Source of the DNA: Clostridiaceae bacterium
Lineage (GTDB): Bacteria; Bacillota; Clostridia; Peptostreptococcales; Tindalliaceae
Reading direction: 5' to 3'
NCBI GenBank assembly: GCA_024635995.1
Contig: JAGXHW010000012.1
Location: forward strand, 52,452-116,451
DNA length: 64,000 bases
Shown here: positions 7,668-17,076 of the stretch, one piece after another
Numbering within the stretch: the stretch's first letter is position 1
Layout: the number at the start of each line of letters is the position of its first letter
Notes under the pieces: generated by a model
The model's input: the letters and a program-made list of their open reading frames with translations, nothing else
What the model was told of the DNA's origin: nothing
Database searches by the model: none
Position numbers and translations under genes: made by a program

Positions 7668-8921
7668 TTATACTCCTTTACCTTTCACTTTTTTGCAGAC
7701 ATCTGCAACTGCCGCAAATCCTGAAGAAAATGCAAATTGCAGATTATACCCTCCGGTCATACCGTCCACATTTAGTACTTCACCAGCAAAATACAATCCG
7801 TCAATAAGACAGGATGCCATGGAAGTTCCAGCCACTTCATCCGTCGCCACACCACCGGCTGTCGCCATCGCTGTTTCGTAGCCTTTAACCTGCTTAATCT
7901 CCAAAGGAAGCGCTGTCATGTATTTACTGATCTCTTTTCGCTGATCACGGGTTAGGTTTCCGCATGTAAGACTTGGTGTTATTCCCGACAGTTCCAGTAA
8001 CCGATCAATCAATCTTCGAGGCACATTTTCCAGTTTTATAATAGAGTGAACAGCCTTCTTCCCAGAAATTTCCACTAACTGTTTAAGATGTTTTTGATAC
8101 ATTTCCTGCTGGTCACATTTTGTCAAATTCATTGTTAAGAGATCATTCGCCTTAAAGTACCGTGCATTATTTAGTATTACCGGTCCGCTGATGCCATCAT
8201 GGGTGATGAGGACATCGCCTTTAAATTCTCCTGCTTTTTTTTCATTTCTCCAAAGTTTTATTGGAATGTTTTCCAAAGAAATTCCAGCCAATCCATCAAG
8301 TGAAAAATGTTTTATTTCAAGGGCTGCCAATGCAGGTCTCGCTTCAACAAGATGATGTCCCATCATTTCTGCTAACCGGTACCCATCCCCTGTGGTTCCC
8401 AGAGAAGGATATGACTTCCCACCCGTGGCGATCAACACGTTATGTGTGCACCACTTTTCATTCCCCGCCATCACTAAAAAATGATCGGTTTTTTTTGTGA
8501 TCGAGGTTACTGTAACGCCACACAAAAGATGTTCATCCTTACAATGGATTCTATTGAGTAACGCATTCAATATGTCTGAAGCTTTTCTGGAACTGGGAAA
8601 AACCTTACCCTGTCCAGTTACTTCCATTTGAATACCTTCACGTTGGAACCATTTCATTAATTCCTGAGGAGGAAATAATTTGATTGCCTTTCCTGCAAAC
8701 TTTGATTTTTCATGATAGTGGCTTAAAAGCACCTTCATTGGTTCGACATGTGTAAGGTTGCATTGTCCTCCGCCAGTGACCAACAGCTTTTTTCCAGGTT
8801 TGTCATTTTTTTCCAACAATAAAAACGATAATCCATGCTTTGATGCTTCTGCAGCGGCCATTAAACCTCCAGGTCCACCGCCAATAATCATTAAGTCATA
8901 CATCATTTTTGAAACCATCAT
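7668..8921 (-). CDS. HI0933/YhiN family FAD-dependent flavoprotein
   Basis: The 417-residue protein carries an N-terminal FAD dinucleotide-binding motif IGGGPGG (13-19), the family signature KPGKKLLVTGGGQCNLTH (41-58) and the C-terminal FAD contact around MTGGYNLQFAFSSG. This is the HI0933/YhiN (BaiN-like) oxidoreductase family, whose physiological substrate is mostly unknown; some gut clostridial members act on bile acids. The start at 8921 has an AGGAGAG site directly upstream. Its stop abuts the thioredoxin-like gene. Confidence 0.9.
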   Translation of the reverse strand: MMVSKMMYDLMIIGGGPGGLMAAAEASKHGLSFLLLEKNDKPGKKLLVTGGGQCNLTHVEPMKVLLSHYHEKSKFAGKAIKLFPPQELMKWFQREGIQMEVTGQGKVFPSSRKASDILNALLNRIHCKDEHLLCGVTVTSITKKTDHFLVMAGNEKWCTHNVLIATGGKSYPSLGTTGDGYRLAEMMGHHLVEARPALAALEIKHFSLDGLAGISLENIPIKLWRNEKKAGEFKGDVLITHDGISGPVILNNARYFKANDLLTMNLTKCDQQEMYQKHLKQLVEISGKKAVHSIIKLENVPRRLIDRLLELSGITPSLTCGNLTRDQRKEISKYMTALPLEIKQVKGYETAMATAGGVATDEVAGTSMASCLIDGLYFAGEVLNVDGMTGGYNLQFAFSSGFAAVADVCKKVKGKGV

Positions 8922-8928
8922 TTCTCTC

Positions 8929-9192
8929 CTAATCTAAATTACTCCGCCATTCTTTAAGCGTCAATTTTCTTGTACCCTGAAGCACTACAGGATCATTGGC
9001 TGCAAGTTCCATTGCATCATTGTATGAGTTTGCCTTATAAATTATTAAGCCTCCGCTATGGTCTGTAAAAGGTCCCTTTGCATAAATATTTCCATTATCA
9101 ATGTGCTTCTTAAGATACGCTTTATGTATTTCCAACACTTGTTCATCTTTTTCTTCGTCCACCATTTCAAGTAAAGCGGCATATAAAATCAT
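8929..9192 (-). CDS. YciI family protein
   Basis: An 87-residue ferredoxin-like-fold protein of the YciI family with the conserved His-Asp pair in the GPFTDHSGG segment. These small proteins are dimeric and of uncertain enzymatic role. I start it at the ATG at 9192, which has GGAGGG seven bases upstream; a longer frame from 9207 would place this ribosome binding site inside the coding sequence. It is 7 bases upstream of the flavoprotein gene, so cotranscription is likely. Confidence 0.85.
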   Translation of the reverse strand: MILYAALLEMVDEEKDEQVLEIHKAYLKKHIDNGNIYAKGPFTDHSGGLIIYKANSYNDAMELAANDPVVLQGTRKLTLKEWRSNLD

Positions 9193-9226
9193 ATAATCCC
9201 TCCACAATCAATTTGCTTCTATCTGT

Positions 9227-9306
9227 TTATCCGATGACTACGCCGCTAAGACCTCTTCTTCTGCAAGAGGGAGATAAGTGGCGTTAAACTCCACCACGAG
9301 CTAAGA
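9227..9306 (-). repeat. Possible dispersed intergenic element, copy A
   Basis: Read on the minus strand, this block runs from TCTTAGCTC through GGTGGAGTTTAA to TAGTCATCGGATAAA. The same two end motifs occur at 42117-42186 in the same order and orientation. The interior can fold (CCTCT/AGAGG hairpin; GTGGAGTTTAACGCCAC hairpin). It overlaps the stop codon of the LysE-type gene. Confidence 0.4.
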
Positions 9307-9936
9307 TTCCTGTTTATGTCTTAATAACTGTAAAAGTCTCACGCAGCCATATACTATTAGAATGATTCCTACACCCAGGTTTAACCATGGTGCAAAACCA
9401 AAAGAAATTGTATTGCGTAATAAAGAAAACACCACCACGGTACCTCCTAGAAACAGAGGTGTGGTGGAGCCGGCAGCGATTCCAAACAACCATAACTGCT
9501 TTCTGTTGAATCCTTTTTCGATGGACCTCGCTGTAAAAATACCTGTCCAGAAGATGATGGTCAGTGGGCTTGAAGCTGTTAAAACAAAGGCTTTGCTGAA
9601 ACTGTTCGCCAGACCTGCAGTACCCTGGTTTATCGCTGTTAAGGCGTAAAGACTTGCAATTGCATCCCGAAGCATCATGTATCCAAATATAATGAGAACG
9701 ACCGAGCTTGCCACTCCCATCATTTTTTTTATGCGTTCCCGTTCAAGCAATTTTCCAACGCCCATGATTGCCAACACAATAAACAAATAGTCCACAACGG
9801 ACACCGCTGCCACTGCAGCAAATCCATTGGCTGTTGAATGGTATGTGGTTAGTCCGGCAATATATAAAAATACCGGTCCAATTGCCAGCTGTAAAATCAT
9901 CCCCGTGGCTAGCCCGTTGATCAGTGCGCTCCACAT
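9301..9936 (-). CDS. LysE/RhtB family amino-acid exporter
   Basis: A 211-residue membrane protein with six predicted helices and the LysE N-terminal signature, in which a Gly-rich first helix is followed by QLAIGPVFLY (16-25). The family exports amino acids such as lysine, threonine or homoserine lactone; the substrate here is unknown. It begins 15 bases after the next upstream small gene (9952-10218) ends, so the two may share a transcript. Its stop codon lies inside a possible dispersed repeat. Confidence 0.88.
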   Translation of the reverse strand: MWSALINGLATGMILQLAIGPVFLYIAGLTTYHSTANGFAAVAAVSVVDYLFIVLAIMGVGKLLERERIKKMMGVASSVVLIIFGYMMLRDAIASLYALTAINQGTAGLANSFSKAFVLTASSPLTIIFWTGIFTARSIEKGFNRKQLWLFGIAAGSTTPLFLGGTVVVFSLLRNTISFGFAPWLNLGVGIILIVYGCVRLLQLLRHKQES

Positions 9937-9951
9937 TCTAACACCCCAATG

Positions 9952-10218
9952 CTATAATATGATTTTTTCGTCAATCATACGGTCCTGGTAATAGAAAAAC
10001 ACCTTATCTACCAACCATCCCAACTTCAATTCTGCACGAACGGGAACGCCTTTGTCCTTTTCACCGTCAATCTCAGCAGTAAAGGTCTGGTCAAATTTAT
10101 GATTGAAAAGTTTACCTCCAACCATCCCTTTCACTTCTCCATTAACAACAAAACTGATCCCCCCAAGCGAACGATGTAACTCAAGGGTGTGTCCATTGTA
10201 ATTTGTCTTTACTTTCAT
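9952..10218 (-). CDS. Small protein of unknown function
   Basis: An 88-residue protein starting at ATG 10218 behind GAGGTG. It is rich in predicted beta strands with alternating charged and hydrophobic residues and has no cysteines, signal peptide or membrane segment. I do not recognise the family. It is immediately upstream of the LysE-type exporter. Confidence 0.75.
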   Translation of the reverse strand: MKVKTNYNGHTLELHRSLGGISFVVNGEVKGMVGGKLFNHKFDQTFTAEIDGEKDKGVPVRAELKLGWLVDKVFFYYQDRMIDEKIIL

Positions 10219-10337
10219 TTAATTCACCTCTTTACCTGTCAAGTAATTGAATACGAACGACCACATCCATTATACGCTGATTTGATCTATCTGTCGACAG
10301 GGTACTAAAATTAATTTTTTTCGGTGACTATCACTGT

Positions 10338-10739
10338 TCAAGAATCCTGTTTATCTAACCACTGCTTAATTTCTTCAATTAGTGGTTCATCTGCAGGCGT
10401 AATGCCATACTCACTCATTTGGTCCATGGTTACCCACGCCATTTCATCATGGTCCAGCAGTTTAATCTTTCCACCAATAATATCTGTTTGTAGAGCAATT
10501 AGATGAACCTCACCCCAGTCATAGTGGTAGTCAATTTCAGCAATCGTTTCTCCCACACTAACATCAATATCCATTTCTTCCTTCAATTCACGCATGACAC
10601 TATGCTCAATAGTTTCCCCAGGTTCTGTTTTTCCACCTGGAAATTCCCAGCATCCACCCATCAATTTTCCCTGTTTTCTTTTTGCAATCAGTGTTTTACC
10701 TTCTGTGTTAACAATGATCGCCACTACCACATCCATCAT
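10338..10739 (-). CDS. Nudix (MutT-type) NTP pyrophosphohydrolase
   Basis: The protein hydrolyses a nucleoside diphosphate-X bond, probably cleaning oxidised or modified dNTPs. The Nudix box begins at GGKTEPGETIEHS and continues with RELKEE; the usual glycine after EE is replaced (EEMDI), a mild departure from consensus. The WEFPGGK segment and overall size of about 133 residues fit the MutT/CTP pyrophosphohydrolase branch. I place the start at ATG 10739, which has GAGGTG six bases upstream; the longer frame would contain this site. Confidence 0.88.
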   Translation of the reverse strand: MMDVVVAIIVNTEGKTLIAKRKQGKLMGGCWEFPGGKTEPGETIEHSVMRELKEEMDIDVSVGETIAEIDYHYDWGEVHLIALQTDIIGGKIKLLDHDEMAWVTMDQMSEYGITPADEPLIEEIKQWLDKQDS

Positions 10740-10765
10740 ACTCATCACCTCATATGCCTGCAATT

Positions 10766-10800
10766 ATAAAAAACTTGTGAACTTTTATCTTTCCACAAGT
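10766..10800 (-). terminator. Terminator after the histidine kinase gene
   Basis: On the minus strand ACTTGTG and CACAAGT form a stem followed directly by TTTTTTAT, 15 bases after the stop codon of the kinase gene. Confidence 0.65.
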
Positions 10801-10814
10801 AATTTAATCAAATA

Positions 10815-12407
10815 TTATTTTGTCCATTTACGGATCATTTCGTAGATTTGTTCCAAGTCAACGGGTTTCGTTAATATATCGTCCATGCCATAGTTTAAAC
10901 ACATGGCTTTGTCATGCTCATTGACATAGGCAGTGAGTGCCACCACTGGCGTTCTTGATTTTAAATCTTTTTCGTATTCTCTTATCATCTTCACAGTTTC
11001 AAATCCATCCATGATGGGCATTTGTATGTCCATGATCACCAGATCATATTTTCTGCTGGTATAACACTGTATTGCATCAAGTCCGTTGTCAACGATATCA
11101 GCTTCTATACCGAAGGTTTTTAGAATTTTTCTCATAAGCACCCTTGTTGCCTGGTCATCTTCTGCCATGAGAATTTTAATACCTTTTTGAAAAATTCCTC
11201 TTTCATTTGGTTTTGGTGAAGTTTGAAATTTTTCTGTCAACTCCTGATCAATCTCAATGATCTTCAAAGGCACTTCCAGGGTAAACGAACTACCAACGCC
11301 AACCTGGCTGGTTACCTGAACGTTACCACCCATCATTTCTACAAAACGTTTCACCAGTTGCAAACCTACCCCTGCACCTTCATACAATCGTGTGGTGCTG
11401 GAGTCTTTTTGATAGAATTGGTCAAACAGGTATGGTTGGTCCTTTTCCTCAATGCCTATGCCTGTGTCAGAAACAGTAAAAGAAAAAATTCCGATGTCCT
11501 CATAGATGCTCTTCAGTTCAGCTTTCAGACTAATTTCCCCAATCCCAGTAAACTTCAATGCGTTAGTAATCAAATGACAAGCTGTACGTACTAATTTTTC
11601 ACGATCACCTCTCACCTTTACTTTTCTGCCCAGTTCATTTTCAAATTGCCAGGATAACCCTTTTATTGAAGCCATTTTACCAAAAGACTCCATAGCGTTA
11701 AAGAGCTCTTCCCCATAATAAAACTGTTCTTCGTTTAATTGCTTAACTCCTTTATCCAACTTGTTCATATCCAACAAATCATTCACAAGATGAAGTAACT
11801 TTTCTGATGCTTCTTTCATGTATTGAAGGCATTCTTTTTGTTCTTCATCCAGTTCAGTTCTCTCTAGAAGAGATTGCATGCCTATCATACCATGAAGTGG
11901 TGTGCGCAATTCATGACTCATATTAGCAACAAATGAAGCCCTGGCATCACTGGCTTGTTCAGCTTCGTCCTTTGCAATTCTTAATGTTTCTTCTGCAGCT
12001 TTTCGCTCAGTGATATCCCTGACAATGCCCATTGAATGCCATTTATCTCCAATACGAAAGGCTGAGAGGGATAATTCAATGGGTATCAATCGTCCATGAT
12101 GATCTTTCGCCATCATTTCAATTATTTTCCCAATAGCAGGTCCTTTACCCGTTTTCAAAAATGCAGGAAAAGCCTCATCAAATTTATTTCTTTCATCCTT
12201 CTGGCACAACAACTCATGTAAATCGTAACCTATGGCTGCTTGCCTCGCATAACCAAATATTCTTTCGGCTGCAGGGTTCCACTCAATAATTTTTCCATGT
12301 TCATCCATCAACACAACAGCATCGTGTGCTGATTTCATGATATTTGTCAGCAAATGATCCCGATAACGTTGGATTTTTACTTGATCATTGAATTCATAAG
12401 ATCGCAT
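10815..12407 (-). CDS. Cytoplasmic PAS hybrid histidine kinase-response regulator
   Basis: The 530-residue protein has a PAS domain (about 20-135) with a following PAC segment, a HisKA dimerisation domain with phospho-acceptor His165 in MSHELRTP, a HATPase domain (N-box around 282, DTGIG at 314-318, GVGLQLVK near 347) and a C-terminal receiver domain with phosphorylatable Asp460 in VIMDIQMP and Lys near 513. There is no membrane segment, so it senses an internal signal. Because it ends in a receiver with no output domain, signal must pass to another protein through phosphorelay. In spore formers such orphan hybrid kinases can feed Spo0A, but nothing here proves that. Confidence 0.92.
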   Translation of the reverse strand: MRSYEFNDQVKIQRYRDHLLTNIMKSAHDAVVLMDEHGKIIEWNPAAERIFGYARQAAIGYDLHELLCQKDERNKFDEAFPAFLKTGKGPAIGKIIEMMAKDHHGRLIPIELSLSAFRIGDKWHSMGIVRDITERKAAEETLRIAKDEAEQASDARASFVANMSHELRTPLHGMIGMQSLLERTELDEEQKECLQYMKEASEKLLHLVNDLLDMNKLDKGVKQLNEEQFYYGEELFNAMESFGKMASIKGLSWQFENELGRKVKVRGDREKLVRTACHLITNALKFTGIGEISLKAELKSIYEDIGIFSFTVSDTGIGIEEKDQPYLFDQFYQKDSSTTRLYEGAGVGLQLVKRFVEMMGGNVQVTSQVGVGSSFTLEVPLKIIEIDQELTEKFQTSPKPNERGIFQKGIKILMAEDDQATRVLMRKILKTFGIEADIVDNGLDAIQCYTSRKYDLVIMDIQMPIMDGFETVKMIREYEKDLKSRTPVVALTAYVNEHDKAMCLNYGMDDILTKPVDLEQIYEMIRKWTK

Positions 12408-12499
12408 GGGAAAACATCTTCTCCTTACTCATTCTCTTTCATTAGTACAACACAAAAAACGATTAACACTCCAGCGTATTTTACCCTGTTTCTTTTATT

Positions 12500-13102
12500 T
12501 TAACCGTTCAACAGGAATTCTTTCCAATTGACATCCAGTTGAGCTAACAGATTAAGTGTTTCCTGAACCGGTAAACCAACGACATTGTAATAACATCCGT
12601 TTATGCTTGATATAAAGAGTGCTGCTTGTTCCTGTATTGCATACCCCCCAGCCTTATCCCTGTATTTGGCATGTTTTTCATACCAGTCTATTTCGTAGTC
12701 TTCCAAGCGACGAAATGATACCTCTGTCAACGCTACTGATGAAACACACCTGCTATTGGAGGCATCCGTTATAGTCACACCTGTAAGTACCTGGTGTGTT
12801 CTGTCGGAAAACGCCAACAACATCTCACGTAAAGATCTTGCATTGGCAGGTTTGCCATATATTTTTTGATCCAGCACCACCACAGTGTCTGCTCCAAGCA
12901 CAAATCCATCCTTCAGTTGAAATGCAACGGCCTGTGATTTTGCCCTGCTCAATGCACTGACCAATTCTGTCGGAGTACTTTCCAGCATTTTTGACTGAAT
13001 TTTTTCTTCATCTACACAACTGTTCACGACTTGAAAATTTATGTTTAACATCTCCAGTATCTCACGTCTTCTGGGTGATAATGAGGCCAAAATCAGTTTC
13101 AT
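12500..13102 (-). CDS. maf: Maf family nucleotide pyrophosphatase
   Basis: The 200-residue protein shows the Maf N-terminal motif ASLSPRRREIL (6-16), catalytic Asp in GADTVVVLD and the family GGYAIQEQAA segment. Maf proteins hydrolyse dTTP/UTP and modified nucleotides and act as house-cleaning enzymes linked to septum formation. It is monocistronic here and divergent from purL. Length is normal for the family. Confidence 0.93.
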   Translation of the reverse strand: MKLILASLSPRRREILEMLNINFQVVNSCVDEEKIQSKMLESTPTELVSALSRAKSQAVAFQLKDGFVLGADTVVVLDQKIYGKPANARSLREMLLAFSDRTHQVLTGVTITDASNSRCVSSVALTEVSFRRLEDYEIDWYEKHAKYRDKAGGYAIQEQAALFISSINGCYYNVVGLPVQETLNLLAQLDVNWKEFLLNG

Positions 13103-13175
13103 CGTAATACCCCTTTCACAAAAGATTCTGTTATTATCTTACCACATCATCGTTCTGCACAGCTGAATCTTATCT

Positions 13176-13183
13176 GCTATAAT
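13176..13183 (+). promoter_or_regulatory. Extended -10 promoter element of purL
   Basis: TGCTATAAT is an extended -10 (TGn plus TATAAT at 13178-13183) located 37 bases before the purL start. No clear -35 and no purine riboswitch fold was recognised in the 117-base gap. Confidence 0.5.
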
Positions 13184-13219
13184 TAGTAAAAAGATATCTA
13201 AAAAGGAGGATCAATCTGA

Positions 13220-16200
13220 ATGGGTGTAACCAGGATTTTTGTTGAAAAAAAAGAACCATTTCGATCTGAGGCCAGCCAGCTGAAACAAGACCTAAAAGTA
13301 AACCTTGAACTTTCTCAACTAGTTGATGTTCGAATTGTTAACCGATATGATATCGAAAACCTCAGTAAAGATGTGTTTTCAATGGCAAGAGACACTATTT
13401 TTGCTGAACCAATGGTTGACATAGTCTATGAAGAATACCTGCCGGCGAAACCAGACGATCATGTCATTGCCATCGAATTGCTTCCAGGACAATATGACCA
13501 ACGTGCAGATTCTGCTGCACAATGCATCCAGCTTCTCACACAGGAACAACGGCCGGAAGTGTCTTACGCACAGGTCATTGTCCTTGTAGGCACCTTAGAT
13601 TCCACAGATTTGGAACGCATTAAAAAACACTTGATTAATCCCATCGAATCAAGGGAAGCATCCCTTGAAAAACCATTGTCTTTAAAGCTGCATCTAACCC
13701 CACCAGACCCCATCAAACGACATACCTCATTCAGAGAAATGGATCAAACTGCTCTAATAGATTTTATCGATGATCATGGCCTGGCAATGACCCTGGATGA
13801 CTTACTGCTCTGCCAAAAATATTTTTATGAGACCGAAAAACGCGATCCCACAGTTACAGAAATAAGAATGATTGATACTTACTGGTCTGACCATTGCCGT
13901 CATACAACATTCCTGACAGAAATTACCGATGTTGATATTGAAAATACTCCTCTAAACCAACCTGTCATTGATGCGTGGCGCCTGTACCATGAAACAAGGG
14001 AAAAAGTGTACACCGATGGCCAAAAGGATAAACCCACATGTTTAATGGACCTAGCCGTCATCGCCATGAAAGAAATGCGACAAAATGGCATATTGGATGA
14101 TCTGGAAGTGTCTGAAGAAATAAACGCCTGTAGTATTATAGTGCCCGTTAACCATGACGGCTACCAGGAAGAATGGCTGGTTATGTTTAAAAATGAAACC
14201 CATAATCACCCAACTGAGATAGAACCCTTTGGGGGAGCGGCAACCTGCCTGGGTGGTGCTATTAGAGACCCCCTTTCAGGAAGATCCTATGTTTACCAAG
14301 CCATGCGCATCACTGGCAGCGGTAACCCTTTGGTCACCCTTTCAGATACTCTGCCCGGTAAACTGCCACAAAAACGTATTACACAAGAAGCGTCCAATGG
14401 TTACAGCTCGTATGGTAATCAAATCGGACTGGCCACCGGATATGTTCGGGAGTATTATCATGACCGTTTTGTAGCCAAACGAATGGAACTGGGTGCTGTT
14501 ATTGGTGCAGCTCCCCGAAACCAGGTAATGCGAAAAAGTGCTGACCCGGGTGATGTTATCATACTTGTTGGTGGACGAACCGGCAGAGACGGATGTGGAG
14601 GCGCCACCGGTTCTTCCAAAGAACATGATGAAACATCCCTTTTTACCTGTGGTTCAGAAGTTCAAAAAGGTAATGCACCTACCGAGCGCAAAATCCAGCG
14701 ATTGTTTCGCAACCCCAACGTGAGCCGTCTCATTAAAAAGTGTAATGATTTTGGAGCGGGCGGCGTATCTGTGGCAATCGGTGAACTGGCGGATGGATTA
14801 TCCATTAACCTTGATAAAATTCCAAAAAAATATGAAGGACTTGACGGCACTGAACTTGCTATTTCAGAATCTCAGGAACGAATGGCTGTCGTGCTGTCTC
14901 CAGAGAATGAAGAGGCCTTTATCCATGCAGCTGAAGAGGAAAACCTTGAAGCTGTTAAAGTGGCATACGTCACCCAAACGCCTCGCCTGGTTATGACATG
15001 GCAGGGCGACACAATCGTTGATATTAGTCGGTCTTTCCTGGATACCAACGGTGCCAAGCAGCAAACCACTATGTCCATTCCTTCCCCTAACACAGCCGGA
15101 TCTCCTTTTAAACAGAAGTACCTGGAGAACAACGACTCTCCTGAAACTCTTATTGAACAGTGGGCAACCAACCTTGAAGACTTGAATGTTTGCAGCCAAA
15201 AAGGACTCATTGAAAAATTTGACAGCACTGTGGGTACTGGGTCATCCATGATGCCCCTTGGTGGTAAACATCAGTTGACACCTATGGAAGGCATGGTTGC
15301 TCGCATACCAGTCCTTGATGGCGCAACAGACACTGTGACAGGCATGTCTGCCGGCTACGATCCAGACATGGCCTGCTGGAGCCCATATCATGGTGGTTAC
15401 TTTGCCGTGATCAATTCAATCAGCCGGTTAACTGCCATGGGTTTTGATGTGTCAGGCGCACGCCTTTCCCTGCAGGAATACTTTGAGAAACCGGGAAATG
15501 ATCCTGTACGTTGGGGCAAACCTCTTTCTGCCCTACTTGGTGCATTCACAGCTCAAAAAATTTTCCAAACCCCGGCCATCGGCGGTAAAGATAGTATGTC
15601 CGGCACCTTTAAAGACCTTGATGTGCCACCCACTTTGGTATCTTTCGCAGTATCAGTCGGTCAGGAAAGTAACCTTTGTTCTCCTGAGTTTAAGAAAACA
15701 GGAACCCCCGTTGTTTGGCTTAAGCCTCAGCAACGGGAAGATTTTACATTTCACCATGAAGAGTTGTTAACAGTCAACAGAATCATCCATCATGGTATTG
15801 CGTCCGGTAATATTTTAGCTGTAAAGACCGTGGGGATCGGTGGCTTAGCTTCTGCCCTGTCTGTCATGTGCTTCGGCAACGACATTGGTGTTCACCTGGA
15901 TGACTTAGCATTCGGTCTTAACGACCTCTTCATCCCTTATTATGGCAGTTTCGTTCTCGAAGTGAAGGATGAAGAAACAGCTGCTTCTTTATTGAACCAG
16001 GTGCCGGGTTTTGTTATTGGACAAACTATCATTTCACCATGTATAAAAATAGTGGGACAGTGCATTGAACTGAAAGAACTTAATGAAAAATGGCAGCATC
16101 CCCTGGAAAGAATCTTTCCCACGAAGACAGATGCTACGGGAAAAGTTGAAACGAATAAATATTATTCTTCTATCACACTTAAGTCACCTAAAACAATCAG

Positions 16201-16999
16201 CCAACCACGTGTCATCATACCCGTTTTTCCCGGCACTAACTGTGAGGTTGACTCTGAACGGGCATTTACCCGGGCAGGTGCATTGGCCAATCTGCTGGTG
16301 TTCAGAAATGTAACACCTTCGTCCATTGAAGAAAGTGTCAACGCACTGACTTCAGCCATTAAGCAATCACAAATACTTATGCTTCCAGGCGGATTCAGTG
16401 CCGGTGATGAACCTGATGGTTCAGGGAAATTCATCACGATTGTATTACGGAACCCTCGGGTTCAGGAAGCTGTCAATGAATTGCTCCACCACCGTGACGG
16501 GTTGATTTTAGGCGTATGCAACGGTTTTCAGGCTTTAATCAAGCTGGGTTTAGTGCCTTTTGGTGAGATTAGAGAACCACACCCTGAAGCTCCTACTCTA
16601 ACCTTTAACACCATCGGACGTCATGTGTCCGGTCTTGTAAAAACCAAGGTGGTCTCCAATCAGTCACCCTGGTTTTCTCAAATAAATCCGGGTGACATCC
16701 ACACGGTGGCCGTCTCCCACGGAGAAGGCAGGTTTGTTGCCAAACAAAGTGATTTGGACCATTGGATGAAAAACGGTCAAATTGCAGCACAGTATGTGGA
16801 TCTTGCTGGAAATCCGGTCATGGAGATGCCTTATAACCCCAATGGTTCCATGGGTGCTGTTGAAGCTCTTACAAGCCCTGACGGAAGAGTGCTAGGCAAA
16901 ATGACACATTCTGAACGATGGGTTCCTGGTCTGTTTGCCAATGTTGAGGGTAACAAAAATCAAAAAATATTTGAATCTGGTGTTTCATACTATCGTTAA
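13220..16999 (+). CDS. purL: Phosphoribosylformylglycinamidine synthase, fused single-chain form
   Basis: This 1259-residue enzyme makes FGAM from FGAR, ATP and glutamine in purine synthesis. The N-terminal and central parts are the two AIRS-like ATPase halves, with the signature WSDHCRHTTF near residue 228 and NETHNHPTEIEPFGGAATC near 331. The C-terminal 250 residues are the glutamine amidotransferase (PurQ-like) domain with Cys1100 in GVCNGFQ and His1167 in SHGEGRF. It is therefore the large single-chain type rather than the separate PurL/PurQ/PurS complex of Bacillus. It starts at ATG 13220 behind AAAGGAGG. No other pur gene is in the window, so it is not in the usual operon. Confidence 0.96.
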   Translation: MGVTRIFVEKKEPFRSEASQLKQDLKVNLELSQLVDVRIVNRYDIENLSKDVFSMARDTIFAEPMVDIVYEEYLPAKPDDHVIAIELLPGQYDQRADSAAQCIQLLTQEQRPEVSYAQVIVLVGTLDSTDLERIKKHLINPIESREASLEKPLSLKLHLTPPDPIKRHTSFREMDQTALIDFIDDHGLAMTLDDLLLCQKYFYETEKRDPTVTEIRMIDTYWSDHCRHTTFLTEITDVDIENTPLNQPVIDAWRLYHETREKVYTDGQKDKPTCLMDLAVIAMKEMRQNGILDDLEVSEEINACSIIVPVNHDGYQEEWLVMFKNETHNHPTEIEPFGGAATCLGGAIRDPLSGRSYVYQAMRITGSGNPLVTLSDTLPGKLPQKRITQEASNGYSSYGNQIGLATGYVREYYHDRFVAKRMELGAVIGAAPRNQVMRKSADPGDVIILVGGRTGRDGCGGATGSSKEHDETSLFTCGSEVQKGNAPTERKIQRLFRNPNVSRLIKKCNDFGAGGVSVAIGELADGLSINLDKIPKKYEGLDGTELAISESQERMAVVLSPENEEAFIHAAEEENLEAVKVAYVTQTPRLVMTWQGDTIVDISRSFLDTNGAKQQTTMSIPSPNTAGSPFKQKYLENNDSPETLIEQWATNLEDLNVCSQKGLIEKFDSTVGTGSSMMPLGGKHQLTPMEGMVARIPVLDGATDTVTGMSAGYDPDMACWSPYHGGYFAVINSISRLTAMGFDVSGARLSLQEYFEKPGNDPVRWGKPLSALLGAFTAQKIFQTPAIGGKDSMSGTFKDLDVPPTLVSFAVSVGQESNLCSPEFKKTGTPVVWLKPQQREDFTFHHEELLTVNRIIHHGIASGNILAVKTVGIGGLASALSVMCFGNDIGVHLDDLAFGLNDLFIPYYGSFVLEVKDEETAASLLNQVPGFVIGQTIISPCIKIVGQCIELKELNEKWQHPLERIFPTKTDATGKVETNKYYSSITLKSPKTISQPRVIIPVFPGTNCEVDSERAFTRAGALANLLVFRNVTPSSIEESVNALTSAIKQSQILMLPGGFSAGDEPDGSGKFITIVLRNPRVQEAVNELLHHRDGLILGVCNGFQALIKLGLVPFGEIREPHPEAPTLTFNTIGRHVSGLVKTKVVSNQSPWFSQINPGDIHTVAVSHGEGRFVAKQSDLDHWMKNGQIAAQYVDLAGNPVMEMPYNPNGSMGAVEALTSPDGRVLGKMTHSERWVPGLFANVEGNKNQKIFESGVSYYR

Positions 17000-17076
17000 A
17001 CGGTTAGGATTATGATATACTTTGGATTGAACTTTTTCAAAATGGTAGAAAACAAGAAAGTATGGAGGGTTGACAC

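Noticed and set aside
13103..13219. Purine riboswitch before purL
   Set aside because: The gap is 117 bases and no conserved purine-aptamer loops were recognised.
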